A stretch of DNA of 64,000 nucleotides from Trichoplax adhaerens (lineage: Eukaryota > Placozoa > Uniplacotomia > Trichoplacea > Trichoplacidae): assembly GCF_000150275.1 (NCBI RefSeq), contig NW_002060946.1:7732829-7796828 (forward strand), given 5' to 3'. The position numbers were made by a program, and so were the translations under genes. Below, piece after piece: positions 11,330-26,500 of the stretch; position 1 is the stretch's first letter; each line of letters opens with the position of its first letter. The notes below the pieces were generated by a model that was given only the letters and a program-made list of their open reading frames with translations, was not told the origin of the DNA and did no database searches.

Positions 11330-14300
11330 TACTCAAAATAGTCTTTTTCCTATTAGTAAGACAATTTACAAAGATCAGTCGGTTAGATAAGAGTGGCAGT
11401 GGATGATAGAAAGTATCACTATAAATAATTGACTTTTCTGGGATATCCTTTAGCAGGACCATCAGTGGTTTTATTATGGTATTTAAAGCTCATATGTAAT
11501 ATGACTATTATTATTCTATTTATAGCTATCCTATAGGAAACAATTACTGGTATCATAACGATTATTAGATAATAAAATAACTAGCCAATGCAAAATGAAA
11601 TAATAATTTCTAATAGTTGTTACCCTAATTATAATGGATTATTTTTAATTTTGTCATTTTATTTATCCAGCCGTACAGAGCGATCCTAGTATTCAAATTC
11701 AGTTTCATGTATAGCAGAACATGTTATATCATTTATACTGAAACTTCTAACATCTACTTTCATGGTTGATTATGAGTATCTGATCTATCACAAAATATAG
11801 ATTCTAGCCATCATTTCGATCATAAAACTAGTCACAGTTATTAAAACAGCTAAGATACGTCTTTTCCGATTCTAAATGACTTCAGTGTAATATCTCATAT
11901 AAATTATAAAATTATTTCCAATTATCTATGGTAACCACCTAAACAAAAGTTGTACGAAATTTCAAATGCCTAAGAGAGACTGCAGAATCATTTAATGATG
12001 TAATATTTAATAATATTTTATATTTTCATAACGAGCTGAAGAAAGGATTTACTGTTTAACGAAAATTTATTTTGATCATTCTTTAAGCCGCTTGGCAATT
12101 GGATATAGTGTATAAGGAAATTATGCTTAGACACAATTTAACAAGATTACAGAACGTATCTTTTAAGTCAGTTGCGTCATAAAATATACTTAAATTGTTG
12201 TACATGATCTGTTGACTCTTCAAAATCTGTAAACGATTACTGCCAAGATTTTCTACAGATAGCTATTCTATTAACAGGAAAAATCTTCATCCTATATATC
12301 TGATGCAATACCTGTATAGGATACTGCATTAGATAGAGTTCGATACTTATTTATCAAGGATGTAAGGCCAACATTTTATAAATGTTTTATGTTGATTGAT
12401 CGCGAAACTGTACGTTCAGACTGCATTGCAAGTTAATCTTAAATCCATACAGTTAACACTAATCGAACTTCCTGCCACAATATGAAACTGGCACCATTCT
12501 GAAGGTTGAATATTCCTATTTATTTTTGAAATACCATGACTCAAGGTAAAACAATGCTGTCCAAGCTCATATTATCTTAGGGCTCTACAATTGGAAGAAA
12601 TCTATTCAAGTCTAAATTTTACCGTAATTATTGTCTATTTCTATCATTCATATCGGGATCTCACGACATAGCAGTATTCCGTGAATACAATGAACTTGTC
12701 TTATTCTTTTAATTCAACACCGTTATTCCTTCTTCGCTTGATCGCTTTCAATCTTTGATATAATTTGATGTTAATAAGGAAGTTGATTGTATAGTTATGT
12801 ATTTTGCCTATGGCTCAATCATTTAATTCGCTATGCAACAGTGAAAATACTTTGCATACTGCCTCATCATTTTCATAAAAATTCGATATTCTAAGTCGAT
12901 ATATTAAATAGGCGTGACAGTTTATCGACTTAAAAATGCCAAATTTGTATAGAATTAGCCGAGAAAGTATAGGAAATATGGCATTTTTCTTAAATTGCAA
13001 TACAGCGTATAATTACTAGAAGGACTAGTCAATGTTTGCTACATCCAATTTAAATCGCATTTAAGTGAGTATTTGCTAGAATAGAGTCTTCATACCGTAT
13101 TTTGAATAAACGGCAACATAATATTAGCATCATGTTAGCAGAATAAAGCATGGATAGATACTGGGTAATACAGTAAAAACTCTCAAATATTCGTAATACC
13201 TACCGATACTTGCAGGAATCATTAAAAAGAAAATTATACTTCAATAGAATCCGCGAGCTACGATGTCTACGAATTTGCACACTATCATCGAAAATTTATT
13301 GCCGATTCAGCATTATCTGATTTTGGTAAAGCGTCCTCAAAACATTAGAACAAGAACTAGTAATTTTTGTAAAACTTGATGCTATTACTTTGACTAAGTT
13401 CTTCTAACAATCCTAAAAGACTAAAAATAGGCCTATCGCCCCCAGTAGTTTCAATTTCTATTTCAAAATTATCATTCTGTTGGATAATTAAATACTGCGC
13501 GTACTTACTTTTACTATAGCATTATTCGATAGATCTTACGTAGACATACAATAGAAAATTGATCATAAAGGAGCAAATTACCGTATTAAATGTACAAATG
13601 ATTCAGTTCAGTGTTCTAAAAAATGCATAAAATTTTTGCCCTTAAGGCAAAAGAAAAACCATTTGAAAGCTTAGCCTTTCCCTTTTCATAGGATTACTAA
13701 AGCATAACACGGCCAGTTAGGATCGCCATTTACAATTAGCAGTTTTTTAATATAGTAGCACCGTCCACGTAAGAGTATCAGAAGTATAGTGGTGCAAAAG
13801 TTCGACTCAATTTAGAATGTGTAATACTTTAAAAATTTTGTTGATTAATTTACTCGTAGCATTAGTATAACTAATTTATAGATGGACAGGCGAGTGTAAC
13901 ATTTTTATCGGGTCTCGGACCTACAGCTACTATGTAAGTTGTATATTTGTTGTTTGTTGTTGCTATATATAGCTTCTTATAACGGTTACCCATAAGCTGA
14001 AGTGGTACGGAAATGTACATTTTGCCTTGTTAGTTTTCTTGCTGTGTCAGTGCAGCTTACAAGTAGTGAATAGCAATATTGTATTTGTGGCTAGCAATTC
14101 TAAACGAGTATTGCAAGAATTGCGTTGCGATACACTATTAAGTTGTCCTCTATTGCTATGAATCAAGCAAGCAATCCCAGAATTTAGTAGTATAGATAGA
14201 CTACATTAAACTATTTAGCAAATATAAACTCCCATGGAAATAATTTTAAAGTACAAACGGTAATTGTCTAAAGAGGCATAGAATCACGATTTAAAACATT

Positions 14301-17300
14301 ATGCTATAGAAGTTATGAATTTGCATTATGATGGGGGCGTTTGCACTAAGAAATATCGTACAGGGTATTTAATTTCTCAACTGGTATAAAGCTTTTTTTG
14401 ACTATTTAGTATCATTGTGAAACGCCGACAATAGTCATAATAAATTATACATACCGTAGTACTTTACATCATATTGCTATCATACTTCCAAAGTACACAA
14501 CTATCGCAATTAGCTGAATCACCACAATAGCGTAGAAGAGTTTGTTATTTAGCTATTTCTTATTCTAGTTCTATCATCGTTTGAAATCACAATAATGATA
14601 TCATTGGTAACAAACCTTGACTTAAAATCGGTAACCTAATTAGGAATGTAGGAAAATAGGTGCTACAGTAAGTCCATAGTGATCATAAGTAAGATAGTAC
14701 TTTAGATCTGAGTGGAATAGTGTTAACTAGGGTTAAATTAACCGTTAAGTTATTTGTCTGCGACGGTTAATAGATAATTTAAAGACGATAGCATTCGCAT
14801 TAAGTGAGAATGTAAGGCGCCTCAGTTGCTTACGGTTAAACTTTTAGGATTGCACAGGAATAACACGAGTTGTACGAGTATATTAAATTGTAAGATTATG
14901 GACAAGCACGTGTCTCTATAGGATAATTTGCTAAACGAAATCAGTTTATGTAATAATGTGAAGTTGTACAGTACAAGAAATTGAATTTCTTTTTATACCA
15001 ATTTATAGCACTTTAATACTGCTGTAATTTCAAGCATAAATTGTTACGATACTGGTTTTATAGCACATATCAAGTCCGATATCGTGCTAGACTTTGATTG
15101 TAATCCCGTAAATATTGAAAAAACTACGAAAATTTTTCTGTTTAACCTAAACTTACTACCACTCTTCGTGAGTCATATGGAATACTAACAATTCTAATCA
15201 GTCAGTAATCAAGCTTTACAGAGACTAGTAATCATGATACTCTCAAATAGATCTTAAATCTGGGCTTTTAAATCTTCTGTTTTGAGTATCCCTATCTGGC
15301 ATATCGTGAATTAGCCACTTCAAACATTTAAACATAAAAAGGAGTATGACACCGCTGTAGGCACTCTAAAGAAAGGTAATCAGGTTCAATTAAAAATGAA
15401 TAAGAATATTAGAATGCGTTGAAATTTGCGAGCGTAACAGTCTGGCACGATGCCGAAGCTGATCTTCCTAGCGACAATAGAATTATGTGATAGACTTATT
15501 AATTCGTATACCTTAATTTAATTGATGTGCGATTCATTTTTGTTTACATAGGTATCAGCCGTCATAGCACTAAATATTTACTTTTAAACGAAGTTTATTC
15601 CTTACGCTATGCAAGATATATTGATTTTGAAAGTATTAAAAATACACGCCAATTAACAAATCTTCATAGTCTTATAGTGCAAAACTATTTTATAACGCAA
15701 TTGCCCATTGTTTCCTTTAACAAAGAGCAAAGAGAATTGTATACGAATCGACAGACATATTATACTTAAGTAAATTTAGCGAGCTGAGACTCGACATTGT
15801 TATGGTTAGGAAAGACTCGAAAACTTGTAGAGGACTGATTGCAGCGTGCTGCTATTACAATAGTGTGGTGACGTTGAAAAGCGTACGAGAAAACTTGTTT
15901 TGATCGAAGATGTTATAAACCAACATTTTATTTACAAGATAGTATACATTTCACTAATTAAGTTCTTTACTTCTTACCAAAAGGACGTATCTGGTGTGGT
16001 TCTTTTACTAAAATAAAGCACCACTAAGAGTAAAGTGTTTATTACTAGTTGCATTGTTAATCTAATTGGCGGTCTCCTTAGCTATGAACAATTTTAATCT
16101 CTTCACCATCTTTCACATGAGAATACATGGTCAAAAACCTATTCATTGCTTGTTTAGCATCTTTATTAGTAAATATTCTCAACCCAAAACTACCAACTTT
16201 ACTCATATGTAATCTTTTGGTTAGTGTACATTAGGTCCTAGTGCCATTAAAAGGACTTCTGTACTACAAGATAATCTTTTTCTAGTCCTAGAACTCAACT
16301 ATTTCAGGCTTGATTATCCAATTAATCTTCCCAATCAAAATATAATCGGTGTCAAATATTGATCAGATATCCAACTATTTAAATAAAGTCTTCGATAAGG
16401 TATGAGCTACCGTATCCAGCATTACTGTAATGAACTATACGAATTTAGCTAAATTCGTGACATTACTGAAACGCTGAGATACCAGAGTACGAAAGGCTAA
16501 TAATTAATTACATCTAAACTTAATCGCTACCAACAGTTATGAGATTAAAAAGAAAAACAGGCGTTATTTCAGTTACATTTAAAATAAATCAATGATAGTA
16601 CGTATTATTTACACGGTATCTTATTTTCTCTCTGAATTACTTAAATATTATGATATCGTTCAAATTTTAGTAGATATTGAGTAAAAGTGATTAAATTTTC
16701 GATATTGTGAGATATATCATAAAGGTGCTGTAATGACTTTTACTGCTTTATTCAGATTATAAGCTACGGCTCTTCTAATATAGAAAAAGTCAATAGTTGA
16801 TTTTTATTGCCCGGATATTTAAAGTAAAGGGGAATTCAATTTTTCTTTCTATTCTAGAATTTAAACGTTTATTGAGAATAGCTGCTGTATATAGTTTGAT
16901 AATCGCAATCATAAAGTTTCAGCTGAACGAAATTTCAAGATATGTTAGTGGTCCTAAATTAGTTGAACGTTATATTCTTTGAAGTCATCTGTCAAGAAGT
17001 AGCAATTGGTAACTAATTCTTATCTCGTTTTGATCAGATAACATACTTTTGGTATCTGTTAAAAATACCGTTATCTGTGATCTTATACAAATGCTTAATT
17101 TTATAATATCACCTATAAATTAATAATTAATTTCTTTTTAGATTTAACATAAATTGGGGAATTTTCAATAAAGTTTGTATTCAGCCTTCTGTAAAGAGGG
17201 ACCAGTAGTGTTATGGATCTTCCTAATGATAGGAGATAGTCAATATCAGAATTACACCGTAGATAGAAGTCTGAGAGGACAAATTTAATAGTAGACTCAT

Positions 17301-20300
17301 AGTATTGTATTTCTAGTTGTAGTTTTAATTTCTCACGTTAAACATTTAGATTTGTAGCATTACCACTTCAAGGAAAGAAAATCAATTTCTTTTCATTGGA
17401 AGAACAACAGCGGGTCTGAATTGAGTAGAATGTCTAACGTGAGATGTATAATAATTAGGTGCGATTAACGTTATGCTAGTCATTTAATTAAGATATCCTT
17501 TTTTAATGCTTCATTGATTGATATCTTTAAGCTATATATCCAGCTATTTACGAAGAAACAACCTATTCATCTACTTTATGCATACAGCATATCATTGGTG
17601 TTGATGTAGCGATAGTACATTAATATATTAGGGATTTAATGAAATGTTTGTCTATTAGACACCGATGATAAAATAAATCTTACAATGGTCGCGAAGTTTT
17701 ATGCAGAATCGTACGCTGGTGTAACCTTACAGTGTTTATGTTTCTACCATGAGAATGCAGAAAAATGGAAAATTTTAAATTCAAAGTTTAAAAGTCGATT
17801 AGGGGATAAAAATCAATTCAAGATATTTAATCAAATTGAATAAATGCAATAATTACTTCGAGTTAATTTGAAAGCTAGTTGACTTCTTTTTAGAAGTATT
17901 CTAATCTAAAGAACTAAAAAGTCAAATGGGGGATCTAAAAATAATGACTTGAGCACTTTACTTAATTTAAATCTCCATACTAAATATGGAAGCATTTTAG
18001 TCCTTTAAAGTTCATTATTGTGCAATTTTAACACTATTCTACAATAATATATTTTTCAGCTGTTTCTGTGTATATGTAATCGAGCTTGAGTGAAATATCG
18101 TATTAGAAATAGTGTTGCTACGTATACAAGATTTTCAAGCTGATTTAAATTTAAAATTCTTGCTTAATTATGATATACTAACTTACCGATTCAATTTTCA
18201 ATGATTGTTATCGCCTTCAGCCAGAATATTTGATAGGATTCACCGTAATGCCATTAACATGGAAGCAAGGGGATTATTATTTGGCTATTCTGCTGCGGTA
18301 TGAGTTAAGTATCGTTAACGATTTGAACCTTAGTCTGTAACTGCAAGTTGCTGTGATATAAATGATTTCTAAAACCACTATCCAAGGCTCTAATAAGTAT
18401 AAAAGATCTGATTTGTTTACTATTTCTCATACAAAAAAAGCGATGTTACGGTCTGATGAAAAATTAACTGTCAAGTTGAATGCCTTAACTAAGATAGATT
18501 TGTCCTTTTATTGATCCTTCTCAGTAAGGCGAATATGAAATTTTTTTGTCATTCTTCCTTATTGTCAGAAAATACGACCAGACTAGACATTTCTATTACA
18601 AATTTAAAGGCTTAAAAAAGGAAGCTCTCTAAACAGACACATTCAATAATATCATTGTTTCACTCCAAAATGAATATGATTAAATAAACTACTATTTTAT
18701 TTCGATTTATTACATAGCGGTATTTTTATATTCATTAAAATTTGCTTGTATGAACCCTACTTTAAGATAAAGTTTCGAACCGTTTTCCTTTAATGATTCA
18801 AGTCAAAGACACAAACTTTCATTATAAATGAAGGATTTAAATCCTAAAATGCTAGCATTACCAATGGAAATCGCACACGCTAATAACTCACTAATATCTT
18901 AAATTGTTTTAAGCTATATCCATTGACCAAAGAGCGGAAATGAAAGCAACAAATAAAAAACACAGTATGCTAATATGTGTAAGTTCATATTAAACGTATA
19001 TATTCAAAGAGAGGGTTGACTGAAAGAGTTAAAAACATGAGCATTAAAGATTTTGCCTTATTCAACTTAATTCTTTTCTTTGTGAACCTACAAGTGTAAA
19101 CAAATTATTACAGAACAAAGTCTTATTGTGAACCCAACATTTATGTACTGACGTTGATCTAATAAATTTTTAGTAATAACCACAATACTTTCACTTTATT
19201 GATAGACATATATTATTATAATCATATTAATATTAACTAAATTAATATCATTTATCAAATATAAATTAAACCATCCATGACAGTTTATCATTATCGTATA
19301 ACTAAATTGCGTCATGTCATACGCCATGGTGCTTATGAATTAAGGTTTTAATTAAAATAAATTACATTGTGTAGATTATAGGCCTCTGTAATAAAATATT
19401 TCTCATTATGATAAGGATCTTTTATAGTAAATACATCGGGCAATTTCATTCACATTTGCTGAAGGAGGTATCAGTAGCATGAAATCATTTCTGCAATAAT
19501 TTATAATAAGTCAGAAATGAAATACTCATATATGTGACGTTCATAATATTACAGTACTGTACTGAGCACACCGATTTAGCAAAAAGTATAAACAAAAGTA
19601 TAATCTCTGACGCCAATTTTATAAGATGCTAGCTTAGAAGATTCACTAGCTAGCAAGCCTTTTAATAAATCGAAACTAACAAAGATACGGTGCAATCCGA
19701 AGCTAAACTTCAGTAAACTATCGTTATCTATAAGTCGAGTATGATATTTTTGGCTAGATTGATTGATTCATCGTGAAATTTCAAATAGGATATTTTCAGA
19801 GATTACTACCTTAATTCGTGAGTATGGCTAATAAACACACACACATAATACTACAATATTGGCCAATCACCACTTTTGAAACGGTTCTATTATTACAGTA
19901 TATACGTACTATATAATATCGTATCTGTTACTAAAAAAAGAATATAATTTTGCCTTAGTATAATATAATGAACCCTTAAGTTTTGCACATAATAAATTGA
20001 GAGTACAGATATGTAATTAATCTCAAGAAATTATAGCTAAACAAGCTCCTGTCTAAGCCAGTCTTAATGGGTTGGCATATCACGATTAATGCCCTCATTG
20101 AACTTTATTTTTCTCCTCCTTTGATTGTCTACGACGAGATGTACGCATTTCATAAAAGATTAAGTGCTTTCATCTATGTTTATGTAGTTACTGGAGTATT
20201 GTATAATTAAAGAAACTTCAATTTAGTGCCTACAGGAGTTTATTAGTCTTTAGGAAAAGATTCTACGAAGGACAAAGCTATAAATCTGATATGTGTTGTA

Positions 20301-23037
20301 TAAGAAGTAATCACTATAGTAGTTGTTCTTGAATTATTATTCCATGCATTATTCCCTAAACAAACCATTCATCCAAAGTCCTTAAATTAAGGCACCATTC
20401 ATGAATACGAATGTTTTGTCGGTAAGTGATGGCTACTTTTATCTACCTTTCTATATTAGTAATACTAATTACTGCTAGTCTTATTAGACTTATACAAAAA
20501 TAAGTAAAACAGTTTGATAGAAATATATAATGCTCCCTTCATAGTACGCTGACCTGTTATAGAGGATATAACTTTTAAACATACATGAAAAGCTATTTAG
20601 TTTGAAATAATTTAGAAAACAGTAAATTTATATAGATTTCGAAAGGTATCTACCTCATAATAATTATTACCATGCTATATTATTATAGATAACTTGAGAT
20701 ATTTCCTGTAATAAATCAAAATTTTACGCTACAGAAACTTGGAAGATCCAATTAGGTACCGTACTAGCCAAATAATTGAGTTTGTTCTGGACTGCTAATC
20801 ATTCTTGAATTACATACTGACATTAAAAACAAATTAAATTCCATTCTCATCGGTATGCTTTATGGGATGAAAAATTAACATTGATTACTCACCTTTGTTA
20901 GATTATAACTGGAAATATGGTTTGACTGACTGATTAAGCTAATGCAGTTGCGCTGCACACTACATAGTCAATATATGGATGAAATAAAAGTAAAATAGCT
21001 AGCAATTCTAGCTTGAGAGTCATCATCACATGCGAGTCAATTCTATGAATAGTATAAGCGTTGCATATTTTCATTGACATCATAGTTCGATCATTTTATA
21101 TATTGCATGGATACGGTAATATAATTTAACCAAAACCTACCAGCACGTATAAAATAAAAATTTTATGCAAGTGCTATTAGTAGTAAATATTCTTAGCTTA
21201 AAAGCGCTGATAAGTTACTTAGTCCACAATATCTTAATTATGTTAATATTGAAAATCAAGATAATTATTGATGATAAATAATACTAATGAAATAAAAGCA
21301 ATTAAAAATTGTCATGTTTAGATTTTGCAAAGTTTTAAATTACCTCGATTCTAATCTACTAAATTTTATTAAATTTTGTTATAACTTTTGGCGATGAAGC
21401 TGTAAAATTAATAATATTTTTTAAAATTCTTTTATAAATTTACTAACTTAAAAAGAATCTATTTATACGTAGGAATAAAGGATACGGTATCGTATTCTAT
21501 TGTGGGATTATAATTTTCGAAAAGGATAAGTTAACTGCTATCGTACCTTTCCCTGTTATGAATTACAACTTGAACCAAAAACTTAATGCAACTTTATTAA
21601 TTACAATTTTAAAAGGATAAATCAGAAATAAATGGTTTATTTAAGACGTATGTTTGCAGAAGTCTGATGTCATATAAATTAACCATTCCTCTGGATTGTA
21701 ATATATCGCAAGACAAATTAAAATTCCAAATACTATTCAATTTATGTGGGTTATAATTGAAAGGAGATTTATAAAGTCTCCTATTCAATTTCGGGATTGC
21801 AATTTACAATAAGCAAAGTCTTGCTAAACTTGCTTTTAGGGGATTAAAAATCATGCTATATATAGAAATTGTAACAATAGCGTGCCATTAAAGGTTTTAG
21901 CTCAAGAGTGATCCTATTCATAATTAAATGAACAACTTTAATCTACGGTATAATTATTATACTCCGCAAAAATTATACAGAGCAATAGGATTTCGGAAAT
22001 TAGTATCTGTACTATTGCCTCAATGCTATTACATCTATGCTAGTATTGATATTGCTAAGCTAATCTAGGCTGTAGGAGCTTGGCGATGCAATTCTTAGTT
22101 ACCACGCTTCCTTTAGATTCTCAGATAACAGCGATAGACTGTAATATAACTGAAATAATTCTAAAGAAATTTCATCAACGTCGTTTATTCATCCTTCATA
22201 CGTATCTATAGGCTTAAATAGATCCTTATAACTGTTTTAAGGACCGAGGCAAACGAAATCGTGATTTTACTAAATTATCTAATTATGGAAAGCCAAAAAT
22301 TGTTAATCTTACACCTCTTGAAGTTCCAAACATTCCTATAGAATTACAGAGTATCTATCAGATAGCTAAACCTAAGTAACTACAAATATAAATTTTAATG
22401 AATTCTATTCAAGGTTACAATTTAGAATATGCAATCTAAGAATAATAAATTCTGTTTGATTGTATATTATTATTTTACCACGATAATCTACATTAATTAA
22501 TTATAACGTTCTAGTGGGGATACACATGTTTACGTTATAACGATATGTTTTTTTAGTGTTTGTTATTAAAGGTATTTGCCGTGATCAACTATTCTTTCTG
22601 CTTTGCTTTATTAAAGATATGGGTAAATATATTAGATTAGGAGAATAGGCTAATAAATATCTAACGCATTGAAGTTGTATTTACTATTGTGTTGGTGAAC
22701 TGTTTACATTGGCATACTTTGTACATATGCTGCTCAGTTAGTAAAAATGAATTTAAAGTTGTGAGATCTCCTGTACGAGATCGAGTGCTAATATTTGGTA
22801 GCCTCGAAAATATACAAAACCCTAAGGTGGCGTAATATACAGGAAGAATAAATAATTGTTTTTGTTAACCGTGATCTATTTATTTGTATTGCCAAAAGTA
22901 AACGATCCACCTAATAACAGTCACCGAAGCGTAATTCCACAATCCGGGGGGCGGTGGCCGTAATTATAAGGGTCGCTCTAAATATCCGTTAATTAGCATT
23001 ATGATTGACGTCATTACCGAGAGAAATATTTGCTATT
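11330..23037. other. Long gene-poor interval
   Basis: About 11.7 kb with no convincing gene on either strand. Open frames occur at chance density. Two were examined: a 42-codon ATG frame on the minus strand (16206-16078) with a protein-like composition, and a plus-strand frame (22086-22379) that would be 97 codons but for two stops two codons apart at 22209 and 22215. Neither matches a family I recognise. No LTR with readable duplications was found here. Confidence 0.45.
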
Positions 23038-23590
23038 TGTCACAACCGAGATTGTAACACAAGAATTAAACGGGATTCTTTCCTCTAAAGTAGACTTAAC
23101 TATCTAAGCAACTAACTCTAAGCACTCTTTAATCAACCAAACTTAGATTCGAGTCTTAGATGATAGATTACTCACGTTAAGGATCAAAACTTTATTCTAG
23201 AAGCTATTTTATTAAAATGTTCGATTCGTAATAAACTTAAAATTTAATACCAATACGCTGCCTGGCCTAGTTATCACAAATTGAATAGTATATATTTCAC
23301 TTTTTATCCGTCTACAATTCGTTCTCTACTTTGCTAATAAAAACAATAAAAAGTTAAATCACTGTCTGATACTCGATGTTTGAAATATTTATTGTTTTGA
23401 TTCCTGTTATTTAGTCATAAGCAACTTGGTGCTACCGATTCATGATGCTAATTTTGTGTATTTGTAATAAGAGCTATTCTATTCTACTTTAAGACAGTCT
23501 CTCAATAAATCATTTTCCCGTCATAATGGACGAAATAGTTTACTACTTAAAAATATTTATTATTAAATTTTACAGAGTACTACCTAGACA
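23038..23590 (-). mobile_element. Possible degraded LTR, minus orientation
   Basis: The segment starts TGTCACAACCGAGATTGTAA, resembling the plus-strand starts of the intact LTRs (TGTCACAAACTCCCGTGTGA at 49434). About 130 bp further on it contains CACGTTAAG and then AACTTTATT, matching the ACGTTAAAC and ACTTTATT order of those LTRs. No right end or target-site duplication could be found, so the right boundary is a guess. Confidence 0.35.
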
Positions 23591-26500
23591 ATATGATAAG
23601 TAGCAGTATACGGCTAGGCCGCAGACTAATAATTTCGCTCCTAAAGAAATAAGTCTTCCTAAGCAGGTTTCAATACCGAAATCTACTGACGCTGCTTACC
23701 GAGGCACCTTGTCTCCTCACTTAAGAGTATTGCTGACGACTCTACTTTATCTACTAGTGGCACTTAACTATCCCAGCGCCATTAGTAATATTTTTAACAC
23801 TACAAATCCTCATCGAACTGGTACCGCCATCTTACCACTCATCATTGGGATCTCTATTTTATTATAAAATTTATCTCCTATAGTTCTGGTAAGTTATACA
23901 CACTTGTCGAAGCACCCAGCTCGTAATACTTCGAATAACTATTTGCTGACTTACAGAACATTTCAACGTATCTGTTGAGTCAAGTTTAACAACTGCACGA
24001 TATTCGACGGTCAATAGGATTATTCTTAGTACTATATTCTCAATCTAGCGTGCAAAGCTGTTAAGTTCTAATTTACTTTACGAAGGTTACGAGTCCCGGA
24101 CTATCAGATAATCTTTTAGAATATATGTATGTATGCTAAGATATCCCTAGTATCTGATTATATCCGATGTTGGAAAGGTGGAAAGGTAGTGAATAAATCA
24201 ATTTAACTCTGTTTTTAATTCGAGAGAAATTAAGCAACTATAGAAGAACAAAATTTAACAAATATTAATGCCATAATATCTTGTAATCCTATAGTATATT
24301 ACAACTACGGTTAATAATATCTTGGTACAGTACTAGAACTGCACACTAAAAGCACGTTATCAACTAGCGTACATTATAAATGTAAGGTTGTTAATTTGTT
24401 TATTTAATCCTTGGAGCAATCATCTCCGACTTTCTGCGTAGGAAATAGCTTCTATCGTAGGATCAATATAATCATAAGATGGGAGCGTTAGAACTGGTAT
24501 AGCTTGCAGAATCAAGTATTACATTTTGGCATTAGTTTTGTTAATAAAGGATATGAAAGGCTTGCTCTTTTAGGATGAAGTTCAGTCAGAGAAATCAAGC
24601 TGCGATTGATTTACGTACTCTAAGATTTACTACAATAATGTTCAAAAAATAATTTTAACCCTTTACATTTGAGAGACAAATTATTTAGTGATTGGTTCAG
24701 AGTAGCGCTCGAAATAGTACGGTACTCTACAGTATTACAAACTGATCCGATAGTCGTAGTACATCATGAGCTATCCCAGTTCCGCCGCAGTCAGCAAACT
24801 AAAACAGCAACAGCGATAGCACTATAAAATACTATAGAATGGAACAATTTATTTTTACCTTCGCTGTATCATGTATATGGACTCTGTGGTGCGGATATTG
24901 AGGTGTGCACCACATGCAATTTTGGATTCGATTTTCTGCCCTTTCCCCCCCCCCCCACTTTTTCCTTTAAAAAAACTAATCTAAAGTCTATCTTTAACAA
25001 ATGCACTGTACTAGTAATCTGTAGAAAGTTGTATGATGTAGGGAAACTGGTTTGAATGCTTACCATTATTTTGTACTTTTTATAAAAAAATAACGAAATA
25101 ACTTATTTTGGGGGCAATTATTCTATGTGGTAGTTGTCTTTTCGTGAATATAAGCGGTAGCTGTAATTCAAGAAGAATTATCCCAGCTGTGGCTTTGAGT
25201 ATATGTTAGTTATAAAAAGTTCTTTTGTAGCAAGCTCGAACTGTGATACAATTAGATTGAATTAGTACATCATATTAATTAATAAAATGATTTCGAGGTA
25301 TTAATTTTGTTAAAATGAATAGCTCTAATTGCCCAGAAAGCAGCATACATCATGATGGTATGATGGCTGTACTGCCTTTATAAGATACAGCAGTCATGAT
25401 GTGGTTTATCTTTTACTTGGCTAAATTATCCTCGTTTTAATATCATGAGCTGTGATATTAATATATACTGTGACTTGCAACAAAAGTCCCATAAATAACC
25501 AGCAATGTTTAATGTGCTCTTAGTATGCGAACAAAATACACTAAGGTTTTACTTCTATTTCTAAAGTTTATTCTTTAGTAATTGTCTATAAGCCTTTGTG
25601 CTGTATAACAACAAAATAAAAAAGGCGTTTCTAAAGGGACTTCATTTTTTAATCATATTTAAATGGATAGGCTAGTTCTTATCCATATTTTATGAAGCTT
25701 CCATAGCTGTTGGCGACTAAGAAACCACAGTCAAAATCTGAATTGAATATTATATTTTCACAGTAATGGATTCTCACATGAATTATAAATTGTTAATCGA
25801 TATTTAATGAGAAATTGTGAAACTTAAAATCACTGTAATAAGTATAATAAATCCTTATTAAAGATGTTCCATAGTTTTTCTTAAAAAGCTGTTGAATTAG
25901 ACAGGATTCTGAAGTATTGTTCTTATCTAAAATCGTAAAATCTTTGTAATCGGATGTGTAAATTGATGCATGACTATATAAGAGACCTCTCTAATAATAA
26001 AGAATAATGTTAGAATTTTCTTAAACTATGCACTAAACTGTTGCTACAGTTGTCGAGGAGACCAGTAACCTGTACATTATAGGTTTATCCTTCCATATTT
26101 ACAATGCAAATTAAAGAGTTCAATTAAATTTGTTACAGATTTTTTCGTGCTGTAAAGCTCGATTTTATATACACTCATTACTAATTTAACTTCAGTAATA
26201 ATTATAATATAAAGAAATTATTATAATGTATCAGCATCGTTTCTAGCGTGCATAGCATCTATCATTATTAGCTAGGCCTTTCTAAATGAGTTAAGACAGA
26301 CACTGTTCCAGACTAATGGCTGCAGTGAATAGGTTTAATAATCGTTAAGTTATCAATTCAATAAATTAAAATTTCAGTTATGAAAACTGACTAATTATCT
26401 AATGTCACAAAATTAGGTTAACGCCGTTTTTCAACCTTACAGATATCGTTTATTAATATCAGTCATCAAGAATAAAAATTCACTTTTCTTTTCCTCATAA

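Noticed and set aside
16078-16499. A minus-strand frame of about 140 codons broken by seven TAG/TAA/TGA codons, which reads smoothly if stops are taken as glutamine, hinting at a reassigned genetic code.
   Set aside because: Stop density is what random DNA of this composition gives, and the intact receptor genes end in ordinary TAA without internal stops. The smooth reading is probably suggestion.
24869-25066. A 65-codon minus-strand frame containing a glycine-lysine run.
   Set aside because: The run comes from the 12-C homopolymer and A-rich flanks; no family and no independent support.
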